From Craurococcus roseus (GTDB lineage: Bacteria > Pseudomonadota > Alphaproteobacteria > Acetobacterales > Acetobacteraceae), in the NCBI RefSeq assembly GCF_039523795.1, contig NZ_BAAAFZ010000055.1, positions 1 through 64,000 on the forward strand: DNA of 64,000 bases, written 5' to 3'. The notes under the pieces are model-generated. The model was not told where the DNA came from. It saw only the letters and a list, made by a program, of their open reading frames with translations, and did not search any database. The translations under genes were made by a program, and so were the position numbers. Below, piece after piece: positions 1 to 7,778 of this stretch; the stretch's first letter is position 1, and each line of letters opens with the position of its first letter.

Positions 1-155
1 GGCGCCGGCGGCGTGGCGAACTTGTCGGGCGGCGGCGTGGCGAACTTCTCAACCGGCGCCGCGTCCCCGGACGGCGGCGGCTTCACCTGGGCCGAGGCCG
101 GTCCGCAGGCGAGGAGAACCGCCCCCAGCAGCGCCGAGCGTCCGAACCGTACCAT
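1..155 (-). CDS. Secreted proline-rich protein, N-terminal part only
   Basis: A reading frame starts at 155 and runs off the left edge, so only about 51 codons are visible. It begins with a clear signal peptide: MVRFGR, a hydrophobic run, then a PASAQ cleavage-like end near residue 24. A strong GGAGGGG ribosome site lies about 8 nt upstream. The mature part is rich in Pro and carries two tandem KFATPP units. Nothing visible gives a function. It is divergent from the VWA gene that follows. Confidence 0.6.
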   Translation of the reverse strand, partial: MVRFGRSALLGAVLLACGPASAQVKPPPSGDAAPVEKFATPPPDKFATPPA

Positions 156-297
156 GCGCGCTTCCCCTCCGCTTGGCGCCGCTGCCGCCGTGGTCCCGGC
201 ATAGTGGTGGCATCCGCGCCCCGTCGCCAGTGCGCGCCGCCGCGCGCCGGCCGACCGCACCCTGGCGCGGGGGCCCGGCGCGGCCCATCTCAACGCC

Positions 298-1002
298 ATG
301 ACCGACCTGCCCGCCAAGCCGGCCGCTTCCGCCGCCGTTTCGGCCTTCCTCCGCAAGGTCGAGACCATGCCCCGGGCACGCCCGGCGAACGGCCGCCGCG
401 GCCGCCTCCTCTTCGCGGTGGACGCCACCGCGTCGCGCCAGCCCACCTGGGACCGCGCCTGCCACCTGCAAGCGGAGATGTTCGCCGCCACGCGCGACCT
501 CGGCGGCCTGGAGGTGCAGCTCGCCTACTACCGCGGCTTCGGCGAGTTCGCCGCCACGCCCTTCCTGTCCGACACCACCGACCTGGCCCGCCGCATGGCC
601 GGCGTGCGGTGCCTGGGCGGGCTGACCCAGATCGGCAAGGTGCTGGAGCACGCCTTGAACGAGACCGCGCGCGAGCGCGTCCACGCCCTGGTGTTCGTGG
701 GCGACGCGGTGGAGGAGCCGGTGGACCCGCTCTGCCACGGCGCCGGGCAGCTCGGCCTGCGCGGCCTGCCGGTGTTCGCCTTCCACGAGGGCGGCGAACG
801 CAAGGCCGGCGAGGCGCTGCGCCAGATCGCGCAGCTCTCCGGCGGCGCCTACGCGCCCTTCGATGCGTCCAGCGCCGCGACGCTGCGCGACCTGTTGCGC
901 GCCGTCGCGGTCTACGCCGCCGGCGGGCGCGACGCGCTGACGCGCTTGCCGGGGGGCACGGCGCGGGCCATCGCCGGGCAGTTGCCCGCGCCGAAGCGGT
1001 AG
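298..1002 (+). CDS. von Willebrand factor A (VWA) domain protein
   Basis: The 234-aa product has a VWA-like fold signature. A hydrophobic strand (RLLFAV) leads into D42-A-T-A-S, matching the DxTxS metal-adhesion (MIDAS) motif. Later strands LVFVGDAVEE and PVFAFHEGG fit the rest of the domain. No signal peptide or membrane segment is seen, so it is probably cytoplasmic. It lies 6 nt upstream of a membrane J-domain gene, and the two are probably co-transcribed. The start at 298 lacks an obvious ribosome site. A role as a metal-dependent protein-interaction module with the J protein is an inference. Confidence 0.75.
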   Translation: MTDLPAKPAASAAVSAFLRKVETMPRARPANGRRGRLLFAVDATASRQPTWDRACHLQAEMFAATRDLGGLEVQLAYYRGFGEFAATPFLSDTTDLARRMAGVRCLGGLTQIGKVLEHALNETARERVHALVFVGDAVEEPVDPLCHGAGQLGLRGLPVFAFHEGGERKAGEALRQIAQLSGGAYAPFDASSAATLRDLLRAVAVYAAGGRDALTRLPGGTARAIAGQLPAPKR

Positions 1003-1008
1003 CGCGCC

Positions 1009-1734
1009 GTGGTCTGGGTCGCGCTCGGCGCCGGCGCGCTCCTGTTCGGGGTGTGGCTGCTGCGCCTCCTGGCGAACGCGCCCGCTTCGGCCATACGGCA
1101 AGGGCTGGTCTGGTTCGCGGGGCTGCTGGCGGCGGCGGTCGTGCTGCTGATGCTGTTCACCGGGCGGGCGCCGCAACTGGTCGGGCTGGCCGGGCTGTTG
1201 GCGCCCTTCGCCTACCGCTGGTGGCACAACCGGCGCGCGGCGCGGCGCTTCGGCGCCGGTGCGGCGGGGGGCGAGAGCGGCGGCGGCGAGAGCCGGGTGG
1301 AAACCACCACGCTGGAGATGCGCCTCGACCACGCCAGCGGCCGGATGAGCGGCCGGGTCCGCGTCGGGCCGCAGGCCGGGCGCGAGTTGGCGGAGCTGTC
1401 GCGGACGGAGCTGCTGGCGCTGCTCGCCGCGTGCCGCACCGGCGACCCGGACAGCGTGCCGCTGCTGGAAGCGTGGCTGGACCGCGCCGACCCGCACTGG
1501 CGCGAGGACGACGGGCACGGCGGCGGCGCGGAAGGCGCGCGGACGGCCGCGCCCGGCAGCGGCCCGATGACCCGCCAGGAGGCCCTGGCCGTGCTCGGTC
1601 TGGCGGAGGGCGCGTCCGAAGCGGAGATCAAGGCCGCCCACCGCCGGTTGATGCGCGCCGCGCACCCGGACAGCGGCGGCAGCGATTGGATGGCGGCGCG
1701 GCTCAACGAGGCGCGCGACGTGCTCATGCCCTGA
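1009..1734 (+). CDS. Membrane-anchored DnaJ-domain protein
   Basis: The 241-aa product starts at GTG 1009, 6 nt after the VWA stop. The first 70 residues hold two or three hydrophobic segments (GALLFGVWLLRLL, then LVWFAGLLAAAVVLLMLF). The C-terminus from about residue 188 is a J domain whose HPD triad starts at residue 219, the motif that stimulates Hsp70/DnaK ATPase. The layout of N-terminal membrane anchor and C-terminal J domain resembles TIM14/Pam18-like J proteins. Its partner Hsp70 and target are not visible here. The pairing with a VWA gene suggests a shared task at the membrane. Confidence 0.8.
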   Translation: MVWVALGAGALLFGVWLLRLLANAPASAIRQGLVWFAGLLAAAVVLLMLFTGRAPQLVGLAGLLAPFAYRWWHNRRAARRFGAGAAGGESGGGESRVETTTLEMRLDHASGRMSGRVRVGPQAGRELAELSRTELLALLAACRTGDPDSVPLLEAWLDRADPHWREDDGHGGGAEGARTAAPGSGPMTRQEALAVLGLAEGASEAEIKAAHRRLMRAAHPDSGGSDWMAARLNEARDVLMP

Positions 1735-1905
1735 CGCCCGTTGGACGCCGGGCCGGCGGGTTGCGGCCGGGGACGGGACGGGAGAGGGTTGGCCCGCGGT
1801 CGTCCTGGGCGGGAACACCCAGGGCGCGCATGGCCGGGCCGCAGCCAGGCCGGAACGGGTCTGGCGCCCGGCGGAAACGCCGAAGCCATCGCAGGGGGAA
1901 TGGCC

Positions 1906-2787
1906 ATGGTCCCACGCCGGGGGTTGCTGGCCGGCGCGTTGCTCGCCGCGCCGGCCGCGTCGAATCAACCGGCCGCCGCCGATGGGCGGCGCGCGGCGCT
2001 GCTGGACGGCGTCGCCGGGCTCGAACGGAGGCACGGCGGGCGCCTCGGCGTCGCCGTCCTCGACACGGCAGCGCCGGACGCCTCCGTCGCCGCGCACCGC
2101 GGCGACGAGCGCTTCGCCATGACGAGCACGTTCAAATTCGTCGCCGCCGCCTTTGTCCTGGCGCGGGTGGACCGGGTCGAGGAGAGCCTAGATCGTCGGG
2201 TTTCCTACGGGCGGGACCAACTCGTCACCTATTCGCCCGTCACCGAGAAGCACGCCGGCGGCGCGGGCGGCATGACAGTCGGCGAGATCTGCGACGCCGC
2301 GGTGACGCTCAGCGACAACACCGCCGGGAACCTGCTGCTCGACGGCTTCGGCGGGCCGGCGGGGCTGACCGCCTACATGCGCTCGCTCGGCGACGGCGTT
2401 TCGCGGCTCGACCGCCGGGAAACCGAGCTGAACGAGGCCGCGCCCGGCGACCCGCGCGACACCACCACGCCGGCCGCGATGCTCGGCGTCCTGCGCGAAA
2501 CCGTGCTCGGGGCCGCGCTTTCCCCGCCGTCGCGCGCGCGGCTGGCGGCGTGGCTCGTCGCCAACAAGACGGGGGACAAGCGGCTGCGCGCCGGCGTGCC
2601 GGCGGGCTGGACGGTCGGCGACAAGACGGGCACCGGCGAGCGCAACGCCACCAACGACATCGCCGTCATCTGGCCGCCGGGGCGCGCGCCCATCCTGGTG
2701 ACGGCCTACTACGCCGAAGCGGGGGCCTCCGCCGACGAGCGGAACGCGGTGCTGGCGGAGGTCGGGCGGCTCGCGTCCGCCGTTTGA
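1906..2787 (+). CDS. bla: Class A beta-lactamase
   Basis: This is a periplasmic serine hydrolase that opens beta-lactam rings. All class A landmarks are present: S74-T-F-K77 (the S70xxK motif), S136-D-N (S130), E172-T-E-L-N176 (the E166xxxN omega loop, followed by the family-typical PGDPRDTTTPAAM) and K240-T-G (K234). ATG 1906 is preferred because GGGGGA sits 6 nt upstream; ATG 1900 is also in frame. The N-terminus VPRRGLLAGALLAAPAAS looks like a signal peptide with twin arginines. At 293 aa it has normal family length. The substrate spectrum cannot be read from motifs. It lies 13 nt before the decarboxylase gene. Confidence 0.92.
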   Translation: MVPRRGLLAGALLAAPAASNQPAAADGRRAALLDGVAGLERRHGGRLGVAVLDTAAPDASVAAHRGDERFAMTSTFKFVAAAFVLARVDRVEESLDRRVSYGRDQLVTYSPVTEKHAGGAGGMTVGEICDAAVTLSDNTAGNLLLDGFGGPAGLTAYMRSLGDGVSRLDRRETELNEAAPGDPRDTTTPAAMLGVLRETVLGAALSPPSRARLAAWLVANKTGDKRLRAGVPAGWTVGDKTGTGERNATNDIAVIWPPGRAPILVTAYYAEAGASADERNAVLAEVGRLASAV

Positions 2788-2800
2788 TGGGGAGCCGCGC

Positions 2801-4240
2801 ATGACGCCGGACGAGTTCCGCCGCCTGGGCCACCGCTTGGTCGACTGGATCGCCGACTACCGCGAGAACATCGCCAGCCATCCGGTGATGGCGCAGGTGG
2901 CGCCCGGCGAAGTCCGGTCGCGCCTGCCCGCCGACCCGCCGGAGCGGCCGGAGAGCATGGAGGCGGTGCTGGCCGACCTCGACCGAATCGTGATGCCGGG
3001 GATCACGCATTGGCAGTCCCCGCGCTTCTTCGGCTACTTCCCGGCCAACGCGCCGCTCGCGGGCGTGCTGGGCGACCTTGTGAGCACCGGGCTCGGCGTG
3101 GTCGGCCTGTCGTGGCAGTCCGGCCCGGCCGTCACGGAGGTCGAGGAGGTCACGACCGACTGGGTGCGCCGGATGGTCGGCCTGTCGGGCGCCTGGAGCG
3201 GCGTGATCCAGGACACCGCCTCCACCAGCACCCTGGTCGCGCTGGTCTGCGCGCGGGAGCGGGCGACGGGCTACGGCATGGCGCGCGGCGGCTTGCAGGC
3301 GGAGCCGAAGCCGCTCGCGGTGTACGCGTGCGCGCACAGCCACAGCTCGGTGGACAAGGCGGCGCTGCTGGCCGGCTTCGGGCGGGAGGCGATCCGCCTC
3401 GTGCCGTTCGACCAAGCCTATGCCATGCGCGCCGACGCGCTGGAAGCGATGGTTCGGGAGGACGAGGCGCGGGGCCTGCGCCCCTGCGCCGTCGTCGCCA
3501 CCACAGGCACCACCGCCACCACGGCGCTCGACCCGGTGGGCGCGATCGCGGAGGTCGCTCGGCGCCGCGGCCTGTGGCTGCACGTGGACGCCGCGATGGC
3601 CGGCAGCGCGATGATCCTGCCCGAGTGCCGCTGGATGTGGGACGGGATCGAGGGCGCGGACAGCCTCGTGCTCAACGGCCACAAGTGGCTCGGCGTCCCG
3701 TTCGACTGCTCGCTCTACTTCGTGCGCGACCCGGAGCACCTGGTGCGGGTGATGTCCACCAACCCGAGCTTCCTCCAGAGCGCGGTGGACGGCCAGGTGA
3801 AGAACCTGCGCGACTGGGGCATCCCGCTCGGCCGCCGGTTCCGGGCGCTCAAGCTGTGGTTCGCCATCCGCGAGCAGGGCGTGGAGGCGCTGCGCGAGCG
3901 GCTGCGGCGCGACATGCGGAACGCGCGCTGGCTGGCGGAGCAGGCGGAAGCGGCGCCCGGTTGGCGCGTGCTGGCGCCGGTCCCTCTGCAAACGGTCTGC
4001 CTGCGCCACGAACCGCCCGGCCTGGGAGGCGAGGCGCTGGACCGGCACACGCTGGGCTGGGCCGAGCGGGTGAACCGCTCCGGCGCGGCCTACCTCACGC
4101 CGGCGGCGCTGGACGGCCGCTGGATGGTGCGCGTGTCCGTCGGCGCGGAGGCGACGGAGCGGGCCGATGTGGCGGCGCTCTGGGGGGTCATGCTCGAAGC
4201 GGCGGAGGTCGAGAGCCGGGGTCCGCGCTCGATCGGCTGA
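2801..4240 (+). CDS. PLP-dependent group II amino-acid decarboxylase (aromatic amino acid decarboxylase family)
   Basis: The 479-aa product matches the usual length of the AADC/tyrosine/histidine decarboxylase group. The PLP lysine is K295 in NGHKWLGVP. The aspartate that contacts the pyridine ring is D263 in HVDAAMAG. The N-terminal LGHRLVDWIADY and WQSPRFFGYFPA blocks are family hallmarks. Such enzymes convert an aromatic or related L-amino acid to an amine and CO2; the substrate is not predictable here. The gene follows the beta-lactamase on the same strand, probably in one transcript, with no obvious functional link. Confidence 0.9.
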   Translation: MTPDEFRRLGHRLVDWIADYRENIASHPVMAQVAPGEVRSRLPADPPERPESMEAVLADLDRIVMPGITHWQSPRFFGYFPANAPLAGVLGDLVSTGLGVVGLSWQSGPAVTEVEEVTTDWVRRMVGLSGAWSGVIQDTASTSTLVALVCARERATGYGMARGGLQAEPKPLAVYACAHSHSSVDKAALLAGFGREAIRLVPFDQAYAMRADALEAMVREDEARGLRPCAVVATTGTTATTALDPVGAIAEVARRRGLWLHVDAAMAGSAMILPECRWMWDGIEGADSLVLNGHKWLGVPFDCSLYFVRDPEHLVRVMSTNPSFLQSAVDGQVKNLRDWGIPLGRRFRALKLWFAIREQGVEALRERLRRDMRNARWLAEQAEAAPGWRVLAPVPLQTVCLRHEPPGLGGEALDRHTLGWAERVNRSGAAYLTPAALDGRWMVRVSVGAEATERADVAALWGVMLEAAEVESRGPRSIG

Positions 4241-4300
4241 GACCCCGGCCCGACGCCGGGTTCCCCGGCAGGCCCGCCGCCCTCCGCCCGGCAGGGCGGC

Positions 4301-4723
4301 TCAGCGGCCGGCCGCCTTTTCGCGGAGGCGGCGTTCCTGTTCGGCGGCTTGCGGCGTCAGCGCATCGCCGAAATCCGCTGCCTCGAAGACCGGCCGGATT
4401 TCGATCTCGCTCGGACCGGGCATCGGGTTCGGGCAGCGCTTCGCCCACTCGACGGCCTCGGCCATGTCCTTGACTTCCCAGAGCCAGAAGCCGGCGACCA
4501 GTTCGCGGACCTCGGCGAAGGGACCGTCGACGACGGTGCGGCCGGGGCCGTCGAAGGCCACGCGCTTCCCCTTCGCCGAAGGATGCAGGCCCTCGCCGGC
4601 CAGGAGGACGCCGGCGTCGGCCAGTTCCTGGTTGTACTTGCCCATGGCTGCGAGGAGTTCGGTCGAGGGCATGACGCCCGCTTCGCTGTCTTTCGTCGCT
4701 TTCACCAGGACCATGACACGCAT
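4301..4723 (-). CDS. YCII-related / DGPF-domain protein
   Basis: The 140-aa product begins MRVMVLVKATKDSEAG and contains VVDGPFAEVRELVAGFW, the signature of the DGPF/YCII-related family of small ferredoxin-fold proteins. Members are often found near ECF sigma factors or with PhnB-type proteins; biochemical roles are unclear. The start at 4723 is preferred over an upstream in-frame codon because GGAGAC precedes it by 7 nt and family members begin this way. It lies just downstream of the VOC protein on the same strand, so the two probably form a transcript. No sigma factor is seen beside it. Confidence 0.8.
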   Translation of the reverse strand: MRVMVLVKATKDSEAGVMPSTELLAAMGKYNQELADAGVLLAGEGLHPSAKGKRVAFDGPGRTVVDGPFAEVRELVAGFWLWEVKDMAEAVEWAKRCPNPMPGPSEIEIRPVFEAADFGDALTPQAAEQERRLREKAAGR

Positions 4724-4837
4724 CGCCTTGTCTCCGATCTGATCAATCGCGGCCGCGCCCTCGACCTCCACCCGCCCCAGGACCGCGGCGGCCGCCGCGC
4801 CAACGCCGGCCACGGTGCCCGCTGATCGGAAAGCGCC

Positions 4838-5254
4838 CTAAGCGGCGGCTGCGACGACCATCCAGGACACGCCGAAGCGGTCGGCGACGACGCCGAAGCG
4901 CGGCGAGAAGAAGGTCTTCCCGAGCGGCATCTGCACCTGCCCGCCTTCTGCCAGCGCGGCGAATAGCCGGTCGGCCGTCGCCTCGTCCGGCACCGAGAGC
5001 GAGAGCGACACGCCCCCGAACCGCGCCTGCCCCGAGCAGCGGCCGTCGCTGGCCATGAGCGTGGCGTCGCCGACGCGGAACTCGGCGTGCATGACCTTCC
5101 CCTCCGCGCCGGGCGGGACCATGCCCGGCGGGAGCGGGTCGGGGCTGTCCTTGAAGCGCATGAGCGCCGTGACCTCGGCGCCGAGCGCCTCCCGGTAGAA
5201 CCCGAGCGCTTCCTCGGCCCGGCCTTCGAAGAACAGGTAGGGTTGGACCTGCAT
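4838..5254 (-). CDS. VOC-superfamily PhnB-like protein
   Basis: The 138-aa product starts MQVQPYLFFEGRAEEALGFY and ends with FGVVADRFGVSWMV. This layout is shared by PhnB-like members of the vicinal-oxygen-chelate (glyoxalase/bleomycin-resistance) superfamily, often annotated as 3-demethylubiquinone-9 methyltransferase-like. No metal ligand set can be assigned with certainty. A GAAGGA ribosome site lies 6 nt upstream. The gene is preceded by a very AT-rich island with inverted repeats that probably holds its promoter and operator. It is followed by the DGPF gene. Confidence 0.82.
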   Translation of the reverse strand: MQVQPYLFFEGRAEEALGFYREALGAEVTALMRFKDSPDPLPPGMVPPGAEGKVMHAEFRVGDATLMASDGRCSGQARFGGVSLSLSVPDEATADRLFAALAEGGQVQMPLGKTFFSPRFGVVADRFGVSWMVVAAAA

Positions 5255-5280
5255 GGCGTTCCTTCTCTGAATGGGCGGCG

Positions 5281-5326
5281 TTAGAAATTACATTTAGTAA
5301 CTATATAGTCAAGAAAAATAACTAAA
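5281..5326 (-). promoter_or_regulatory. AT-rich promoter/operator island upstream of the VOC-DGPF genes
   Basis: In very GC-rich surroundings this 46-nt stretch is about three quarters A+T. On the minus strand a TTGACT (-35-like) occurs at 5312-5307, about 55 nt before the VOC start; a convincing -10 is not clear. Half-sites of type TAGT/ACTA recur: ACTATATAGT is a perfect palindrome at 5300-5309, and TTTAGT (5293-5298) and ACTAAA (5321-5326) form an outer inverted repeat. This looks like an operator for a dimeric repressor such as an ArsR or similar family, but no regulator gene is adjacent. Confidence 0.45.
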
Positions 5327-5527
5327 CCGCTCCGACCGAAATCCGCCGCGGTCGGGGCCTTTCCGATGCACCCGCCGCGGGAGCATCTCCAGGGAGGCCA
5401 AACCCCGCTCAGGACCCGCCCACCCGCCTTGCTCCGGACCGGCGCCGCATGGCACTCCTGCCGCCAGCGGCGCCGCACCGGCGCCGCATCCATTCGTCAC
5501 ACCGAGTACCCGCCCCCAGGAGGCCCC

Positions 5528-6403
5528 GTGTCAGCCCTGAAGCCGCTCAAGAAGGCCGTCCTGCCCGTCGCCGGCCTCGGCACCCGCTTCCTCCCCGCCA
5601 CCAAGGCGCTGGCGAAGGAGATGCTGCCGGTGGTGGACAAGCCCTTGATCCAGTACGCGATCGAGGAGGCCCGGGCGGCGGGCATCGAGCAGTTCTGCCT
5701 CATCACCGGCCGCGGCAAGACCTCCATCGTCGAGCACTTCGACGTGGCCTTCGAGCTGGAGCGCACCCTGGAGGAGCGCGGCAAGACCGAGACGCTGGCC
5801 GAGCTGCGGGCCATGGCGATGGAGCCCGGCTCCCTGGTCACGGTGCGCCAGCAGGTGCCGATGGGCCTGGGCCACGCCATCTGGTGCGCCCGCGCCTTCA
5901 TCGGCGACGACCCCTTCGCCATCCTGCTGCCCGACGACCTGATGCTCTGCGACACCCCGGCCACCAAGCAGCTCGCCGACGCCTACCGGGAGACGGGCGG
6001 CAACGTGGTGGCGATCGAGGAGGTGCCGCGGGAGCGCGTCAACAAGTACGGCGTGCTGGACGTGGCGGAGGACAAGGGGCGGCTCGTCTCGGTGAAGGGC
6101 TTGGTGGAGAAGCCGCCGCCCGAGGAGGCGCCGTCCAACCTGACGATCATCGGCCGCTACGTGCTGATGCCGGAGGTGATCGCCCACCTCGCCCGCATGG
6201 AGCGCGGCGCCGGCGGCGAGGTGCAGCTCACGGACGGCATGGCGAGCCTGATCGGCAAGCAGCCCTTCCACGGCCTCCGCTACGAGGGCCGCCGCTTCGA
6301 CTGCGGCGACAAGGCCGGGTTCCTGGAAGCACAGATCGCCTTCGCGCTGAAGCGGCCCGATATGGCGCCGGCGGTGCGCGAGTTCCTCAAGCGCTACGCC
6401 TGA
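5528..6403 (+). CDS. galU: UTP-glucose-1-phosphate uridylyltransferase
   Basis: GalU makes UDP-glucose from UTP and glucose-1-phosphate. The 291-aa product opens with KKAVLPVAGLGTRFLPATKA, the nucleotidyltransferase G-x-G-T-R-x-L-P-x-T loop, then KEMLPVVDKPLIQY. RFDCGDKAGFLEAQI near the C-terminus is also characteristic. GTG 5528 is preferred because AGGAGG sits 4 nt upstream and the protein then starts like its relatives. It leads a gene run (galU, ugd, pgm) that supplies activated sugars for capsule, LPS or exopolysaccharide. Confidence 0.93.
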   Translation: MSALKPLKKAVLPVAGLGTRFLPATKALAKEMLPVVDKPLIQYAIEEARAAGIEQFCLITGRGKTSIVEHFDVAFELERTLEERGKTETLAELRAMAMEPGSLVTVRQQVPMGLGHAIWCARAFIGDDPFAILLPDDLMLCDTPATKQLADAYRETGGNVVAIEEVPRERVNKYGVLDVAEDKGRLVSVKGLVEKPPPEEAPSNLTIIGRYVLMPEVIAHLARMERGAGGEVQLTDGMASLIGKQPFHGLRYEGRRFDCGDKAGFLEAQIAFALKRPDMAPAVREFLKRYA

Positions 6404-6425
6404 CGATCCCGGCGGAGGCTCAGAC

Positions 6426-7745
6426 GTGCGGATAGCCATGCTGGGGGCCGGCTATGTCGGCCTCGTCTCGGGCGCCTGCTTCGCCGAGTTCGGCGTCGAG
6501 GTGCGCCTGGTGGACACCGACGCGGCCAAGGTCGCCGGCCTGCGGGAGGGCCGCATCCCGATCTACGAGCCGGGGCTCGACCGGTTGGTGGAGGACAACG
6601 CCCGCGAAGGGCGGCTGCGCTTCACCACCGACCTCGCGGAGGCGATGGCGGGCGCGGACGCGGTGTTCCTGTCGGTCGGCACGCCGTCCCGCCGCGGCGA
6701 CGGCCACGCCGACCTGTCCTACGTCTTCGCCGCCGCCGAGCAGGTGGCGCGCGCCGCGGCCGGGCCGTTGGTGCTGGTGACGAAGTCCACCGTGCCGGTC
6801 GGCACCGGCCGGCGCGTGCGCGAGGTGGTGCGGGCGGCGCGGCCGGACCTCCCCATCGAGGTCGCCTCCAATCCGGAATTCCTGCGCGAAGGCAGCGCCA
6901 TCGGCGACTTCATGCGGCCCGACCGGGTGGTGATCGGCACCGGGGACGGGCCGGGCGGCGAGCGGGCGCTGGCCGTGCTCAAGCGGCTGTACCGGCCGCT
7001 CTACCTGATCGAGACGCCGATCGTGGCGACCTCCATCGAGACGGCGGAGCTGACCAAGTACGCCGCCAACGCCTTCCTCGCCATGAAGGTGACGTTCATC
7101 AACGAGGTGGCGGACCTGTGCGAGCGGGTCGGCGCCGACGTCCACGACGTGGCGCGCGGCATGGGACTGGACGGGCGGATCGGGCGCAAGTTCCTCCGCG
7201 CCGGGCCCGGCTACGGCGGCTCCTGCTTCCCCAAGGACACCCTGGCCCTGGCCCGCACCGCGGCGGACGCCGGCAGCCCGGTGCGGCTCGTCGAGACAAC
7301 CATCGCCGTGAACGAGGAGCGCAAGGCCGCCATGGCCGAGCGCGTGGTGGCGGCCCTGGGCGGGGACGTGGCCGGCAAGACCGTCGCCGTGCTCGGCCTC
7401 ACCTTCAAGCCGGAAACGGACGACATGCGCGACGCGCCTTCGCTGTCCGTGCTGCCGCCGCTCGCAGCCGCCGGCGCCAAGCTGCGCGCCTTCGATCCGG
7501 CCGGCACGGGCACGGCGCGGCAACTCCTGCCGGCGGGCGTGCACTACGCGGCGAACGCGCTGGACGCCGCCAAGGGAGCCGACGCGCTGGTGCTGCTCAC
7601 CGAATGGAACGAGTTCCGCGCCCTGTCCTCGGCGCGGCTGCGCGAAGCGATGCGCGGGGACGTGGTGCTCGATTTCCGCAACGTATACGACCCGGAGGCG
7701 ATGCGCGCCGCGGGATTTCGCTACCATTCCATAGGCCGCCCCTGA
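6426..7745 (+). CDS. ugd: UDP-glucose 6-dehydrogenase
   Basis: Ugd oxidises UDP-glucose to UDP-glucuronate with two NAD+. The 439-aa protein has an N-terminal Rossmann motif GAGYVG (residues 7-12), the central helix region with EFLREGSA, and the catalytic cysteine C267 in GYGGSCFPKD. The C-terminal domain begins near GKTVAVLGLTFKPETDDMR. Start GTG 6426 has GGCGGAGG 7-8 nt upstream. It lies 22 nt after galU and uses its product, which supports one operon. Confidence 0.95.
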   Translation: MRIAMLGAGYVGLVSGACFAEFGVEVRLVDTDAAKVAGLREGRIPIYEPGLDRLVEDNAREGRLRFTTDLAEAMAGADAVFLSVGTPSRRGDGHADLSYVFAAAEQVARAAAGPLVLVTKSTVPVGTGRRVREVVRAARPDLPIEVASNPEFLREGSAIGDFMRPDRVVIGTGDGPGGERALAVLKRLYRPLYLIETPIVATSIETAELTKYAANAFLAMKVTFINEVADLCERVGADVHDVARGMGLDGRIGRKFLRAGPGYGGSCFPKDTLALARTAADAGSPVRLVETTIAVNEERKAAMAERVVAALGGDVAGKTVAVLGLTFKPETDDMRDAPSLSVLPPLAAAGAKLRAFDPAGTGTARQLLPAGVHYAANALDAAKGADALVLLTEWNEFRALSSARLREAMRGDVVLDFRNVYDPEAMRAAGFRYHSIGRP

Positions 7746-7778
7746 TACGTCGGCGGTGAAGGTTCCCGAGGACATGCG

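Noticed and set aside
49..2097. A 682-codon minus-strand open frame over the VWA, J-domain and beta-lactamase genes
   Set aside because: Shadow of three genes with clear domains. The real minus-strand gene at the left edge is in a different frame and has a signal peptide and ribosome site.
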